Shown in pieces: positions 12,906-25,565 of a stretch of 64,000 nucleotides of DNA. Source of the stretch: Linepithema humile. Taxonomy: Eukaryota > Arthropoda > Insecta > Hymenoptera > Formicidae. Numbering within the stretch: position 1 is the first letter of the stretch; each line of letters starts with the position of its first letter. The translations under genes were made by a program, and so were the position numbers. The stretch lies in the NCBI RefSeq assembly GCF_040581485.1, contig NC_090131.1:5952001-6016000 (forward strand), written 5' to 3'. Under the pieces are notes generated by a model that was not told the DNA's origin, searched no databases, and was given only the letters and a program-made list of their open reading frames with translations.

Positions 12906-12923
12906 CCAGCCAGCCAGCCAGCC
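12906..12923. repeat. (CCAG)n tetranucleotide repeat
   Basis: Four CCAG units in a row with degenerate units on both sides. They explain the repeated Trp-Leu-Ala-Gly peptide pattern in the overlapping minus-strand frames, which are therefore not evidence of coding. Confidence 0.75.
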
Positions 12924-15900
12924 GGCGAATAGACCGGACCGGACTCTGGTACAGCGGAGTGGAGCGGAGTCGGTTTTCCGGAAACATATTCTATGCATAC
13001 ATGCATGTTCAACACCTGCGAAGCAGCGGCGGCATCGTCCGGCCGCCGGTAGTCAGGATGTTAAATTACGGCATTTAAATAATTTCGTTTAATCTCTGTG
13101 CGACCCTTCTGCTACTCCCCTCCATCGTCCGCTATCACTCTTTTTCTCGCTCTCTCTTTTGCCCTGCTCCTCCCACTCTCCTCTTTTTTCTCCCCCGGCG
13201 CTATCTTCCGTCGTTCTTCTCCGAACCGGACCGTCTAACGCGTGAGGAATATTTTTCTACGTAATTCCCGGACCATTCGCTTCGGTCGACAAAAAAGTCA
13301 AAACACCGGGAAACACCTTCCCGGTGGTTTTACGCTCGCCCGCGAATTCAGCCGGGAACATCGTCGCGGAGATCTCAATATTAACCGGCGGCGCTGCTAA
13401 TTAAGAGTACCGACGACACACGTTTTTATCGCCGCGTTCGCTGATATTTCCCTGCTGCAGTCTGTATCTCGCCTCACAGTTGTTAAAACTGAATGAATGA
13501 ATAATGAGATTTTCTCGCTTAATTGCGATCCAAAATTATATATAGTCGGCGTCGAAAAATTTCTCACCTCCAAGTGATGTCAAATGTCAAATTGAAATGT
13601 CAATTGAAAACGAAATTACGCCAATTTTGAAAATCGGCGATTTATTTAAAACAGAACTTAATATAATATATAGAGCAGCGCATTAAACTTATAGAATCTT
13701 TCGCAAAAATCTTGATATTATTGTTAAAAGCCGTTTAAAATCGCAGACGAGGGATGATGTCAAGTTGTCAACAGAAAAGAGATAATATTAAGTTTGTGGA
13801 ATTTGTTAGAAAATTCGTGGATAAAGCGCAAGAAAGTGCAGGTCAATGCGTGAATATTTTACAGTCGTTGCGTGAACGACAGACTTGTTTTGTAAAAACT
13901 TGTCAAGATGCGATATCGCGCGTAAATCACAACGACAGTGTGTAACGCGATAACGATACGATTGTGTCGCCTGCGAGTGACTACTCATCGCAAAGAGTGA
14001 TGCACAACGGCACCCAGCGGCAACGTGATTGATAGCACATACGTCGGCTTTATCCGCGCGTTATCCTCTGCTACCCCGCAATCTGGCTTCCGAGAAAATA
14101 CACGCGCGAGAGCGCAATGTGACAAATTTACTTGGAGGACATTCTAAGAGCACACTTCCGATCGTATCGCATCGATCGACTTAAGAATAGTTAATTAAAG
14201 AGTTCAATTCCGTCTTGAATCTATTTTCAAAAGCAAACACAGAGTGTATCGAATAAAATACAAAAGAAAGGAGATAGCCTTCCTTCCACTCCGTTTTTCC
14301 TGAAAAATATGGATTTAAGCTGGTTCGGAAGTAAACTCTTTAATAGTCGGACTACGACGTTCAATTTACCCGCCATTCGTGACCGCGAGCATTTCACAGA
14401 CGCAACAATGGACGCGGGGAAAAGAAAGGAAAAGAAAATCACTGCCCGTGTTTTTCCATCTCGCGCGTCTCTTTCCGCCGCTCGGTGCGCGCTCGCAAAC
14501 TGTGCCGCGCATACAGTTAAGTCGGCGCACTTGCATTCAGCGCGAAGTGATAAAGATGGAAAGTGGCCGGCATTTGCATGTTTATTCCACTTCTTTAATT
14601 CCGGCCGTTCTTTCTCGACCGTAACCCCCCTGCGGCGGCGATCTGCGCGCGACCGCACACGCGAAAAAAAAATATATACGGGAAAGACCCCTCCGGAGTC
14701 GAGTCGCGGTGGCAAAAGCCACCGGGATCATATTGTATGTTTCATCGACTGCTGCTTGGATCGCCGTGTCTCGCCGACCACGCGCGCTGGAATATTCATT
14801 CAGCGCCGCGCTGCGCACCGATCTGTTCCACTTTCGACTGAAACTGACGACGCATATGAATCGCAGAAAATAGCGAGCGGGGAAAAGTGCTCCTTTCGCT
14901 CGATTGCGACCAGCTCGCACACAACGCCGGCTTCTAGTGGTCGGAACGTTAGATGTTTAATGATGCATGCTAATCAACTCAAGCAAAATGCATTACGGAT
15001 ATATACGGCATTTTAATTGATTGATTATTACGTGATTCAAGTCGCTGATTGTAAAACGCTCTAAACAATATAAATTACTTCGAATCCATTTGATTATAAC
15101 TCGGTTTTTTCATCAAAACATCACTGTCATTAGACTTTCATCGCAATTATTGATGTCCATTACGCAATTAAGGTCGAGAGTTCTGGGATAGTTCATATAT
15201 AAATAATTTAAATAATTTGGAGTTCCATTTCTTTTCCATCCATACGTAGAATTCCCATTAGATTATTATCGCCGGAAATGCGAAAAGAGATAAAATACCA
15301 TTTGTCTGATTATTTGTGTATATTTTCACTGAAATTTTCGAGGCGCCTCCTCAACGTGCGCTCATAAAATTTGATTTGAATCCGCGCGTCTCCGCGCTAA
15401 CTCGCGACGTCGAATGTTCGATTCTATCGAAACTAAACGCAACCATGCAAGAATTTCGCCGATACTCGCGCTTACATTCGTAATCTTCGTGCAAACTTCC
15501 ATACGACAGTACATACTGCGCGCCGACCGGCGCTTCGCTCCAAGTTTCTGCGTGCGTAGACTTGTTTCGTTAATCCCGCAGAGCACAGCCAGAGGTGGAA
15601 GCTATTAGAAGTTTTCGATTCGGCTTATTAATTATCCGAAACTTGATTTCTCGCACCGGAATTCGCACGCGAGCGACAGCGACAATGTAATCCGCGCCGA
15701 GAACTTTATAGTTGAAAGTGGATAGGATAGATATAACGTGTAATACATTTCCTCAATTGTATTCCCCGATTGTAATAATCGATACATTAATCACTAAAAT
15801 CTATAGATTTATTAATTATCAAAGAAAACTCCTATAACGATTCTAAATAAATTTGGCTGATTAAATTTTTAAGAGATAAAAATTTAAATTAAATCTCTTT

Positions 15901-17121
15901 TAAGTTTAACAAGAAATTACAGAGAAAAAAATTCAATATATTTAAAAAAATATATTAATAAGATTAACATAATAGGGTTGAAAGGTGAAATAAATAAATA
16001 CTGCACAGCTGTGAATGGTAGATTAACGCTTTCATCAGAATCCGGACGTTCTGACCGCCGAAAGCTTACACGGCACAAGCCAAGCCTAGCTTCGGGAGCT
16101 AGTCGACCAGATATCGGACAGGTGTGGTATGGCCACGTGACCAAATTCCATGACATTTCGCAAATTAGTGAAATTCCGAGAAATTCCCGTCTCCCGGAGC
16201 GGTCCCAAGAGCACACGCGATCGCATACGTACCACAGGATTTCATTAGTGTTCTTACACACGTAGAGTGTGTCAGCCACAATCCGTTTTCAAAAATTTCG
16301 CTGAAATTACTGCACGGTAAACCGCGTGTATTCATGGAGAAAACAAAATTACAAACTGTACAATTTTCGATAATTGCGTACGATGTGCAGCGTGTTTCAT
16401 ACATGTTTTGCGCATAAACTAAATTTCGGGCGAATAAAGGGAGAAAAATATGCGTGCGAGAGACGCTCGCGCGCGCGAAACGCGCGAATTTACGTGTACG
16501 GATTGACCTTTGGCCTGTATTACGAAACACAAAATGTCGCTCTAATTCGCGCGCCTAACCCCCCGGACCCGACCCAGAGACCCATTGATCATAAATCACA
16601 GTGAAAATTTCGTTGACCCTGACGCAAAATGCTACGGGCTCGACACATCGCCGGGCGTCATGGGAGAGATCAATGCATCATTTTGTTCAGAGCGGGTCAA
16701 AAAGGCTGGCATAAATCTTCACCTGCGAGAATTTTTATGACGCCGTTACGCACGCCGTCAAAAAGCGCGATCCATTTTACACCTGCATTAATGAACGGAC
16801 GCCGCGCCATATGGTACACGCGTCGCGGCCCGAAATAATATTCGCGCAGCGCAAAATCAATTTTAATACGCTATCGCCGCTGATCGCTTCTGCCGAAATT
16901 TGTTATTCCGAAAGAATACGGCGCTTATATGACCGAGCGTATATAGTCGCGACTTCGCAGAAAATTCAATCTTCCCTCGCGGAGGTCCTTTTCTCATCTT
17001 TTCACGGACTCTACTTCGTGCTGAATTATCAAAATAGCATGAGAGCAGAGCTACGGAGAAACCTAATGTCAGCTTTACAGCTCCAGAAGTGAATATCGCG
17101 TATCTATTTTGCACTGCATTT

Positions 17122-17139
17122 AAAAAAAAAAAAAAAAAA
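17122..17139. repeat. 18-base A run
   Basis: Uninterrupted A18 on the plus strand. No target-site duplication or retrocopied sequence is visible beside it, so it is recorded only as a homopolymer. Confidence 0.9.
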
Positions 17140-17832
17140 GACAAAATTTATGCGATTCAGTCTCGGTGATCATTTCGCATGTGTGCAAAGAGAATGGCAT
17201 TGCATAAATTTTCTACAGTATGGTCTGTTTCCTTTTTTGTTAATAATAATTGCATTAAATAAAGTTAGTTCTGAATTGTACGCCGCACATATAATTTTTC
17301 TGTTTAACGGGCACAGGGGCACTCTAAATAATTGAGTGCAAATATCCGCTAAACACTTGCCACCGAGCTTACTTCTTCATCCGTTCTCTAAATAATGCAT
17401 ACGATGCATTCTCCCAGGACCGAGTGGCGTGCGAGAAAGTGGACTCCTGCATATGTAGTACGAGACGGTTTTGATTACCGCGGTATGCTCGGCTATGCCA
17501 AGTATCCAAATTTACGCACGCGAGTGGCCGTCTCGTTGCAGCGAATACGTATTCGCCTGGTCGTAATCTCGCCGGTCGGAATAGTTGAGCTTTCGGGCAA
17601 ACTTTGATTGACCGAATGATCGACTTGCTTACCAGAGACTAGCGTGTCTAAGCAGCTGCTCGTCCGACATAGTTAAATCGGTCGCGCAAACTTCTCATAT
17701 CTGTCGCATAAATCTTGCCATTATGAACGAATCGCTGAATTATAACATCGCACGGCGGTTTGAATATCGATGTAACAAGATCGGCGAAAAGACGATATAG
17801 CCACGAATAAAAAATCTCAAAGCGTTCTCTCG

Positions 17833-17838
<6 letters not shown>

Positions 17839-17880
<42 letters not shown>
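17839..17880. repeat. (CT)21 microsatellite
   Basis: A pure 42-bp CT tract (GA on the transcript strand of the CARP-like gene). It is followed at 17887-17920 by two 17-bp tandem units, each beginning TTTATATCTCGTTTAA. Confidence 0.95.
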
Positions 17881-17883
<3 letters not shown>

Positions 17884-20800
17884 GCTTTTATATCTCGTTT
17901 AAGTTTATATCTCGTTTAAAGTGCATGTAACATCTTGTTACTGTCTCATTCATGTCTATCTTAAAAGTAATACGAGTAACGCCAAGAATATAAAACTTTC
18001 AGATTAAGCATAAAATAAATAAATGGTAAACTAAAAAATATATCCCATAGATTTATTTTTAATTTTGATATTTTAAACAGAAACCGAGAAGTCCGATTTT
18101 AGTACGCAATGTAGAGCATACATGGTCCTTCCATTTAACTTCCTAAAGATAGCGTCGCGAGATATTCACATGCGATATGAAAGATACGGAAGAAATGATC
18201 TACGGGGCACGCAGCGAATATATCAGAACAGGTTTGGAAGATTCAGGTAAAATTATATACAGGCGTTATTTTCATCAGAGATTTTTGTAGCACACAAAAT
18301 TACATATTTTTTTCAAATCATATACTAGTGAACAAAATTATAATACTGCAACTTTAAATTCCAAAATTATAGAATTATCTGACATTAAAATTTGAAAGCT
18401 TTAACTTAATCTAATATTAAAATTTAAAAACTTAACTTTATATTAAATTAGATGTAGAAATAAAAAATAAAACAATCTTCCTTTTAATTTCTTTTTAAAG
18501 AAATATCGAAGACTGTAAGAGTTTTTCTTTTGAAATAACAAGAAATCTGCAAACATTTAATATCGACGCAAATAATTTCTTTAATTTTGAGAAAACCACA
18601 AAAAGTGATCTTTACGTTCGCGTCTTTCGTATATTTATTTTAGTTATGTGAGGCTATAGCAGCGTTCTCTGTTCCGTCGTTCGGGGACATTCAGTATTCG
18701 TGCAACCATTTGTAAAATTGCCCCGGTGCTTGCTTTCGTACGATATTTCCGTCCGCCTTGTTCACGTTTGGATCCAAACGTCGAGTCCGGCGATTTCATG
18801 CTTGTTGAACAGCGGACAACTCCGCAATTTGGATAAGGGTCCGCACCGAGGCTAGGGTTCAAGAAATTTCCTGTTCTTTCGACAAACTTGAGAGTAAAAA
18901 CCGTCGAAATTGAAAGCAAAAAAAAAAGAAAAAAAATATGATACGTTGCGATTTTCGAAGTCTTGCAGATAAAGCAAAAAAAGCAACGACAAATAATTAC
19001 ACTCGATATTTTCACTAGTTTTCCCAAAGCAGAGCGGCGTGATTGAAATTCGCAATAAAAAAAATGTATTTAGATCTGACTTCCGCGACGAGGAATTATT
19101 TATTTTCCAGTTGTCCCACCGACTAGCAAACATTTCGTACATAGCTACACAAATATCGCGAGGCTTTCGAATATTTAGAACGTAGGAGCCCGCAATTCCC
19201 GCCGGTAAACTGGTTTGCGCGGTAATTTCAATTATCGTATTGCACGGAGGTTCGTCTAACTTCTCCTTCATAAATACATTAGTGTTAGTGATTTAACGCG
19301 GATGTGCAAATATCCGGGTAGTCGGGCACTCTCAGTTGCTACCCAAAACTTAGCGCGGGCAAACCTGGTCCAGGTACGCCCTGAGAACGCACGGGAGTTT
19401 GAAAAGGCCATTCATTCGTGTAAATATTTGGACGACAAGGAAACAGGCCGTTCGCAATTTCCGCCGGAAAACCGCTCTTTTTTTTCTCAATCCACTGAAA
19501 TTTTCAACTTCGTCAAGCTTTATTCGTTCTATATGACTTTCGTCAACATCCGCGCGTTTTCAAATGTACTCTAAAGATAATAAAAATATATCAGGGAGGA
19601 GTCCGCTCTCCGACGTATTATTTCAGTAAATTTAAAATTTTCCATGCTGCAGATATTTTACAGAAATGTTCGCACTTCCATTGTAACGAATCATTTTTGC
19701 ATATCTATTACGCCAAAATTTGAGAATTGCAGTGATTCGCGATGCGGTACGCGGTGAAAAATGGCAACGTCTGGCTTGAGGCGCATGATTTCCCGAGAAA
19801 TGCATTACATTTTTCAGCATCTTTACCCGGAAAGACATATTCTTGCCGTATCGCGGAAATTTCATCTTCAGCTTCGTACCGCTTCCCTCTTCGGGGCTTA
19901 AGAAACTGTTCGCCGAGTAACAGGGCGCTGCCAATGCTACCGGTTGCGTGGCGGAGTAAAGGAGGACTCGCGCGCGCCGAGCTTAATCCCGTCGTCGTAG
20001 CAGAAAAGTTCCGCATTCGCAAAGATTTTCTCGCAAGCCATCTCGCCAGGCGCGTTTTCATTCGTCCGATGATTCACCTTGACTTCGTCACAATTCTCAA
20101 CCCTTAATAATCCTCGCAACTTAATTCCGTAACCGCGGTTATTCCTCGTATTGCGGGATCTCGCGCCAACTTGAAATTGTTTAATCTCTTAAAATCGACA
20201 CCACGCAATTTAAATGCATAATAGTAATGAATTAGCATAATCGTGACAGCGGAAACTTCGGAAAAATGGAAAAATCAAATTTTGCTTATTTACATGAATT
20301 TAACATGGAAAAATAATTATCAACAATTTTTTATGTTGGAAATTAGCAATATAATTTTGTACCATCAATAATTGATATTACTTTAACATCGTTTCCCTCG
20401 AGTGTTTGTGGTCGGGAAAAGTGGCGGTAGATCTGAAATACGCGGTGTGTTCGCGAATAATCGAAGCGATATATCTTAAAAGTTTTTTCTTTCGTCTCAC
20501 ATTTATAATATAACAACGGTAGCAAAGTTCAGCCAGTAGTTTGCTCGAGTATCCTCGAGGAGAAATCGAAGATATATCATGTACTACAGCGTCGTTCATA
20601 AAATCAGAGTCGCGTCGCCCGGTAAACATGATTGCCGCGGCGGTGCATTTTGAGGTCGAAAGAAGCATAAGTGCTCAACTTGCACATCGTGCAATCTGTG
20701 TTGTAATATAACCAGATTATTCCGCTGCCGCGTAAATACACGCGCAAATGCAATTGCTCATGTACGTTGCACTCGCGTACACTTTATGAAATTGGCAACC

Positions 20801-21561
20801 TTCCACATTGCGCTGCTCGTATAAAAATATACAATGTCACAAAAAAAATCTATTAAAATCGTCAGCAAAAAATTACGCGTGCGAAACTTTGATATCTTTA
20901 ATTTGCAATTAGCTTTTTCCTTAACAAAACAATTAAATTAATTAAATCTTTCCGGCAAATTAAATTTCAAAAGTGCGGATAGATAACGAAATTTTATTTC
21001 TCATTCAATTTAATTCGTCAGTATTTCTTTTTTTTGCGTTTCCATCTAAAAGTTACCTAAAAAATGTCAAACGTTACTTTAGAGAAAAAGCAGCGAGTAA
21101 TCAAATTTTCACTGGGAAAAACTCGCTCTCAAATTCGTCAAAGATTCCGCAGATGAAAGAGAACCCGGTAAGCTCTGAAGAACCCTGTATAAATCCGGGG
21201 AAAGCGAAGTACGTAACGACAGTTCAAAGTGCGCGACCGAGGGCGCGCGCTTATTGGTTGTAAAACGAGAAGCCCATCTGCCCACCATATGAGACACCGG
21301 TGAACCCTAAAAATCGACTCCTGCCTGCCACCGATCACAGTAATAAGTCACCTAGCCAATACGGCGACGTACCGGGTGTACCTAAAGTACGAACCACTTG
21401 GATTAAAAAATCTTTCGATTCTACGCGTAGCGCGATTTGATCGACCGTAAGCTGGTCTTCAAAAGAATTAAGTGTTAACGATATATTATTTTTCTGATAA
21501 CCGTACGTTTTTTCAAAATTCAATCAGAAAACTAACATAAAATTGTAAGACTGTAAATAGT

Positions 21562-21621
21562 ATAGTTTACGTATAATTAACATAGTTTATATATAATTAG
21601 CATAGTTTATGCGTAATTAAT
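21562..21621. repeat. Three 20-bp tandem units
   Basis: Units at 21562-21581, 21582-21601 and 21602-21621, each starting ATAGTTTA and continuing with a variable core and TAATTA. The TAATTA element repeats every 20 bp, about two helical turns, so clustered homeodomain-type sites are conceivable. That is inference only. Confidence 0.8.
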
Positions 21622-22809
21622 AATATTAATAAGTAAAATTCGCAATCTTTAATGAGATCTTTGCTAAATACATTCCGTCGTTATTTTATTAGAGCAATAT
21701 TTGATTTCCCTCGGAAATTTTTTGAAATCCACATTGCACAGAAGTAGAAAATACAAAGTAGAAACTAGAGAAGACGACGTGACAAATTTGCCGTTACAAG
21801 AATATCGCTCATGATAACGATATTACTGGTAGTTCGCGGGGCGAACTTAATTTCGTTGCGGTACTCGAGCTAATCGATGGCGAAATTCTGTGGCGCTCAT
21901 AAATTCCGAAATGAGATCAACAACTTTCCTCTGCAACGTCAACAGGCTGAAGGGAAATTCGTAAGGTTCGCACGATCGAGGGAAAAGAGGGGGAGGGGGG
22001 CTGAAAGAAAACACGGGGGCGCAGCTGAAATTTTTGGCGTTTTATGCGAACGCTTCAACGCCTGAGTATACGGTACTGTTTTTCGTGTGGCAGCTGGCTT
22101 ACATGGTGGAACAACACTAAACTCAAGACCCTGGACCGGCGCGATGCAGTCTTATCGGTGCTCGCCTTATTTTTAATAAAAACTACGACGTGGGTGGAAG
22201 AGGGTAGAAAGGGGCGGCAGCGCGAGAGAAGGCGCCGAGATTAAAAAATTCACCGGTGCCCGGAAGCACTCGATGGCCTCGTAACTTAAAATTAAGAAAA
22301 TTAGGAAGCCGCACGAGCGGACTAAGCTCGCGAAATACTGTTCTCAGGAATTTAATAGTAATCGCATTTCAATATAATGTCCCCTGCGATATCATGCACT
22401 GTGCATATTATCGAACGCATTTTTATAGACTGAATTTTAATACATCTATAGAGGCTTCATCTCGCTGACGCCGGCGCGACGAGAAGATATAGATTTAGCG
22501 CGATAAATTAGTTCCCGCGTTTCATACAGTATATATCGTAATATAAAATTAATTTTAAGTATGTAATATACTTCGCGCCACGTCCTCGGGATAACATTAA
22601 TTCTGCTATTAACGTCGTGTAAACCTCGGTATTCCATAGTGAAGTTGCGAGAATTTTGCGCGAAATGAACAAACTTGGTGCAACGGGCCGGTTAAGTTTC
22701 CTACTTTGTCTATCACGCCGCGCGACAGTCGGAAATATCAAAAAAGAGAAGAACGCGGAAATTACGCGCGACACATAAAAGCGGCAGCGAAGCGAAAAAA
22801 TGTCGCGAG

Positions 22810-22832
22810 CTCTCTCTCTCTCTCTCTCTCTC
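22810..22832. repeat. CT microsatellite downstream of the 48-nt exon
   Basis: A 23-bp CT tract, read as GA in the pre-mRNA sense of the minus-strand gene. It starts about 190 bp past the splice donor of the 48-nt exon. See the finding on GA tracts flanking this exon. Confidence 0.9.
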
Positions 22833-23024
22833 GGTTACGTTCCTCGACGGAAGATAATGTGAACGACCATTAAATAGTAATAATGCTAATTAACAATTTG
22901 CATTGTGTATATGCACGTCCGTTAGAAATTCGAAAGCGGAAAGGGTGTCGGACATTGACACGTGCTTAAACATAAATAGTTTTTAAACGCAAGTTCATAA
23001 AATAAATACGGAAAAATCACTCAC

Positions 23025-23072
23025 CGGAAATGCCGTCGTAGGTCCACCATTCCTCCCAGCTGGCCTCGGATT
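23025..23072 (-). CDS. Internal 48-nt exon, carbonic anhydrase-related protein (CA10/CA11 type)
   Basis: On the minus strand an acceptor (TTTTTGTTCACAG) precedes 48 nt of open frame, followed by the donor GTGAGTG. A CTGAC branch-point-like motif lies about 25 nt before the acceptor. Both introns are phase 1, so the exon is 16 codons and symmetric. It encodes SEASWEEWWTYDGIS followed by a split Gly codon. I recognise WEEWWTYDGISG as the conserved stretch before the CA-like domain in insect CARP10-type proteins, which would continue with PSFWG. CA10/CA11 are secreted, catalytically inactive carbonic anhydrase relatives; the vertebrate proteins bind neurexins. The residues that would show loss of zinc ligands are outside this exon. 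Reality of the exon is well supported; the family name rests on my recollection of this short peptide. Confidence 0.8.
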
Positions 23073-23481
23073 CTGTGAACAAAAATATACAAAATGTCAG
23101 TCACAATCGAGTAAAGCTTAGAAAATAGTAATTACAATCTATTTCTAAAATATAAATGACAATTATTTTTGTATTTCAGTGTTTTTTGTATTTTCCAATT
23201 ATTTTACTCTGTGGAATTGTCACTAAAAATAACACACCTGTACGTTGCAGGTTGTTAAATTGCAATATCGCAATTTCTTTCCTCGCATATCTCGCCCGAG
23301 CAAGTTCCCGCAAACGTACGTACAGCGGAAAAGTTTAAAGCTCTATCACCGTGTCCGAAGACGCCGGCCGGCCGGACCCGACCCGGCCGATGCGGCCGCG
23401 TGCATCGATCAATTGCAGTTGTAGATCGGGGAAGGGCGATCGATCAATCGATTACCGCGGTGGGGAATTCTAAGGCAGCCG

Positions 23482-23489
<8 letters not shown>

Positions 23490-23526
<37 letters not shown>
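23490..23526. repeat. CT microsatellite upstream of the 48-nt exon
   Basis: About 37 bp of CT repeat with one A interruption at 23520. It is GA-rich in the transcript sense and begins roughly 420 bp before the 48-nt exon's acceptor. It also creates the Leu-Ser and Arg-Glu runs in overlapping chance frames. Confidence 0.95.
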
Positions 23527-23814
23527 GAATCGTGCCACGTGGTTTTATGCGCGTCGGACATGCCAGAAGTGCGACGGGGTTGACCTGCCGCACGTGCACA
23601 CACTCGGGAAATTCGCTCCCGCTCTCTCCTCCCGTTTCTCCCTCACCGCCTTTCCGCTCCCGCAACCTCTCTGACCGTAGATCGACCCCATCCCGCTTTA
23701 GACGCTGACCTATATTCGATTATCTGGATGCATGCCATCCAGCGCCGTACTACAAACTAATTGCTTCAAATTGGAAAACTTTCTCGGGCTACCCCGGATC
23801 TCTCGCCTCGTCCG

Positions 23815-23832
23815 CTCTCTCTCTCTCTCTCT
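23815..23832. repeat. (CT)9 microsatellite
   Basis: A pure 18-bp CT tract about 740 bp from the 48-nt exon, the third such tract within about 1 kb of it. Confidence 0.9.
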
Positions 23833-25542
23833 ATTGTCAATCTCGCCGTTTCTCGCCAGCGACCGCCCGCCCTCCCGGCAATTCCGCCCATCCCCTATGG
23901 TTGGTTCCAGGCGATATTTATAACGTTTGCCCCGTTTCGACATTCATGATCCATTGGCCGTTATGGGTTACTGACTTGTGTCTATAATATCTGACGCGCC
24001 ATATGTTTATCCGTGTGCATGATGTCGCAGCTCAGCATACATGTCCACTGATTGGACAGCGTACATCTTAATGGGATCACAGCCGGCACGTGCCGTCATA
24101 GCTGAACCCGTGCCATTATGCACCTGTCTGCCGATCCTATGCGACGACAATTGTCCGCCCGGCGACCTCGTATCGCAGTTTTCCGGATTTATAAAGAAAC
24201 ATTATACTTGAGAAGACTCGCGCAAGACGTGAATATAAACTGACGCGATGTATCGATCTTCGCGGATTTATTCTGGAAGACTGAATTCTGGAACTCTAGA
24301 ACTGACGGTCTAGCGTCTTCGAGATAAATGACTTATATCTGAAAACGTCGAAGGTGAAGCGTCGGACCGTAGCGTGAAGAAAGCCATTTTGCGGGTATCG
24401 GAATCTGCCATCGTGTTCGCGTGCTATGACCGGCGAAGAATTGATGCGCTGTCGTCACGTGAAAATCAGGTTCCTTACGTTCGTGTAGGTACGTGCGAAC
24501 TTTGGCTGTCAAGTGCGAATACAAATGGAATACGCGATCCAGCCGTGGCGAATATAGTGTATACGCGCGCAGTGGATCGAGGATCGCGCGTGGCTCGCAC
24601 TTATCGTACATAATCGATAATGACGTCTGTCACCGTCATGTTCGACGGACGATATTATCGGCTTCAGTATTGCACGCGCCAGTTCTGGACTCGATGTTAG
24701 GATTACTGTCAGATTACTGAGAATGCGATCAACTCAAACGTAACACTATTTTCATCGATCTATCTTTGATCATTGAACCTGCATTAATGTGGAGAGACGT
24801 GGAAATATCGACATTATTAATATCAGGTATCTCTCAAACTTCTTTCTATCTTTTTACATCTTTTTTTAACCAAAATGTTACTTTTTTATTGTTATGTTAA
24901 TAATCGAGTAACCGAAAAAATTCGTTTTTTATATTAAATTTAAACCTGATACTTTTTTATTGATCATTTAACAATACAGAAATAAGAGAAATAAATTTGA
25001 TTAAAATTCAACTTTTTATTTAATATTTATTCATTTTGTGTACAAAAATAAAAGACAAAGTTCAAGTTATAAAATCTGAGCGATTCTGCATATTTTTTGT
25101 TAGATTCTGTACATCAGATTATGAATGACGATACCGCGAAAATAGCTGTTAGCTATTGTTAACTTTAATGATAAAATTATGACCAGATTAATCTTGTCTC
25201 TTGATGGAACGACTCATCTAACTGTTCATCTTCCCGACATGACATTTTTTATTACAATGACAGTTTCAGCTCGATTTTCAGCAAAATAAAGCGGATGGGT
25301 TTCTTCACGGCGCAATAAAGAGGTTTATTAGCATCGTAACTTCGCCCAAGTTTCGCTCATGACGTTTTCTTCCTACGAGTTTCGGTATTTTAGGGCAACG
25401 TCGCTCAACGCGTCTAATTTGAATATTTCATTTGCGACATTGCGCAAGACTTGTTTGCTCAACAGAAAAATTCATCATTCATTGCAAGTTTTATTTTCAA
25501 ATTATTTTAACGCGACGTTCGATGCATGTGAAAGGAAAATAC

Positions 25543-25565
25543 ATATATATATATATATATATATA
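25543..25565. repeat. (AT)n microsatellite
   Basis: A 23-bp uninterrupted AT tract. Confidence 0.95.

Larger units (their letters stand above)
1..23024 (-). other. Downstream intron (partial) of the CARP-like gene
   Basis: Read as the intron following the 48-nt exon at 23025-23072; it begins with GTGAGT on the minus strand and runs off the left edge. I looked for the next expected CA-like exon (an FWG block followed by RQSP) on the minus strand and did not find it, so the acceptor is probably outside the window. The open frames here are CpG-driven, overlap on both strands and have no recognised domains. Recognisable content is the foldback element at 1475-1924, a probable MITE near 7506-7804, small hairpins at 1158 and 9728, and short tandem or simple repeats. 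The remainder shows nothing I can name. The intron assignment is inferred from the exon; a nested or unrelated gene cannot be excluded. Confidence 0.55.

Noticed and set aside
14309..15016. 235-codon plus-strand open frame, the longest in the window
   Set aside because: Ser/Arg/Ala-rich, no domain, overlapped by 162- and 112-codon frames on the other strand; typical of CpG-rich DNA with few stops.
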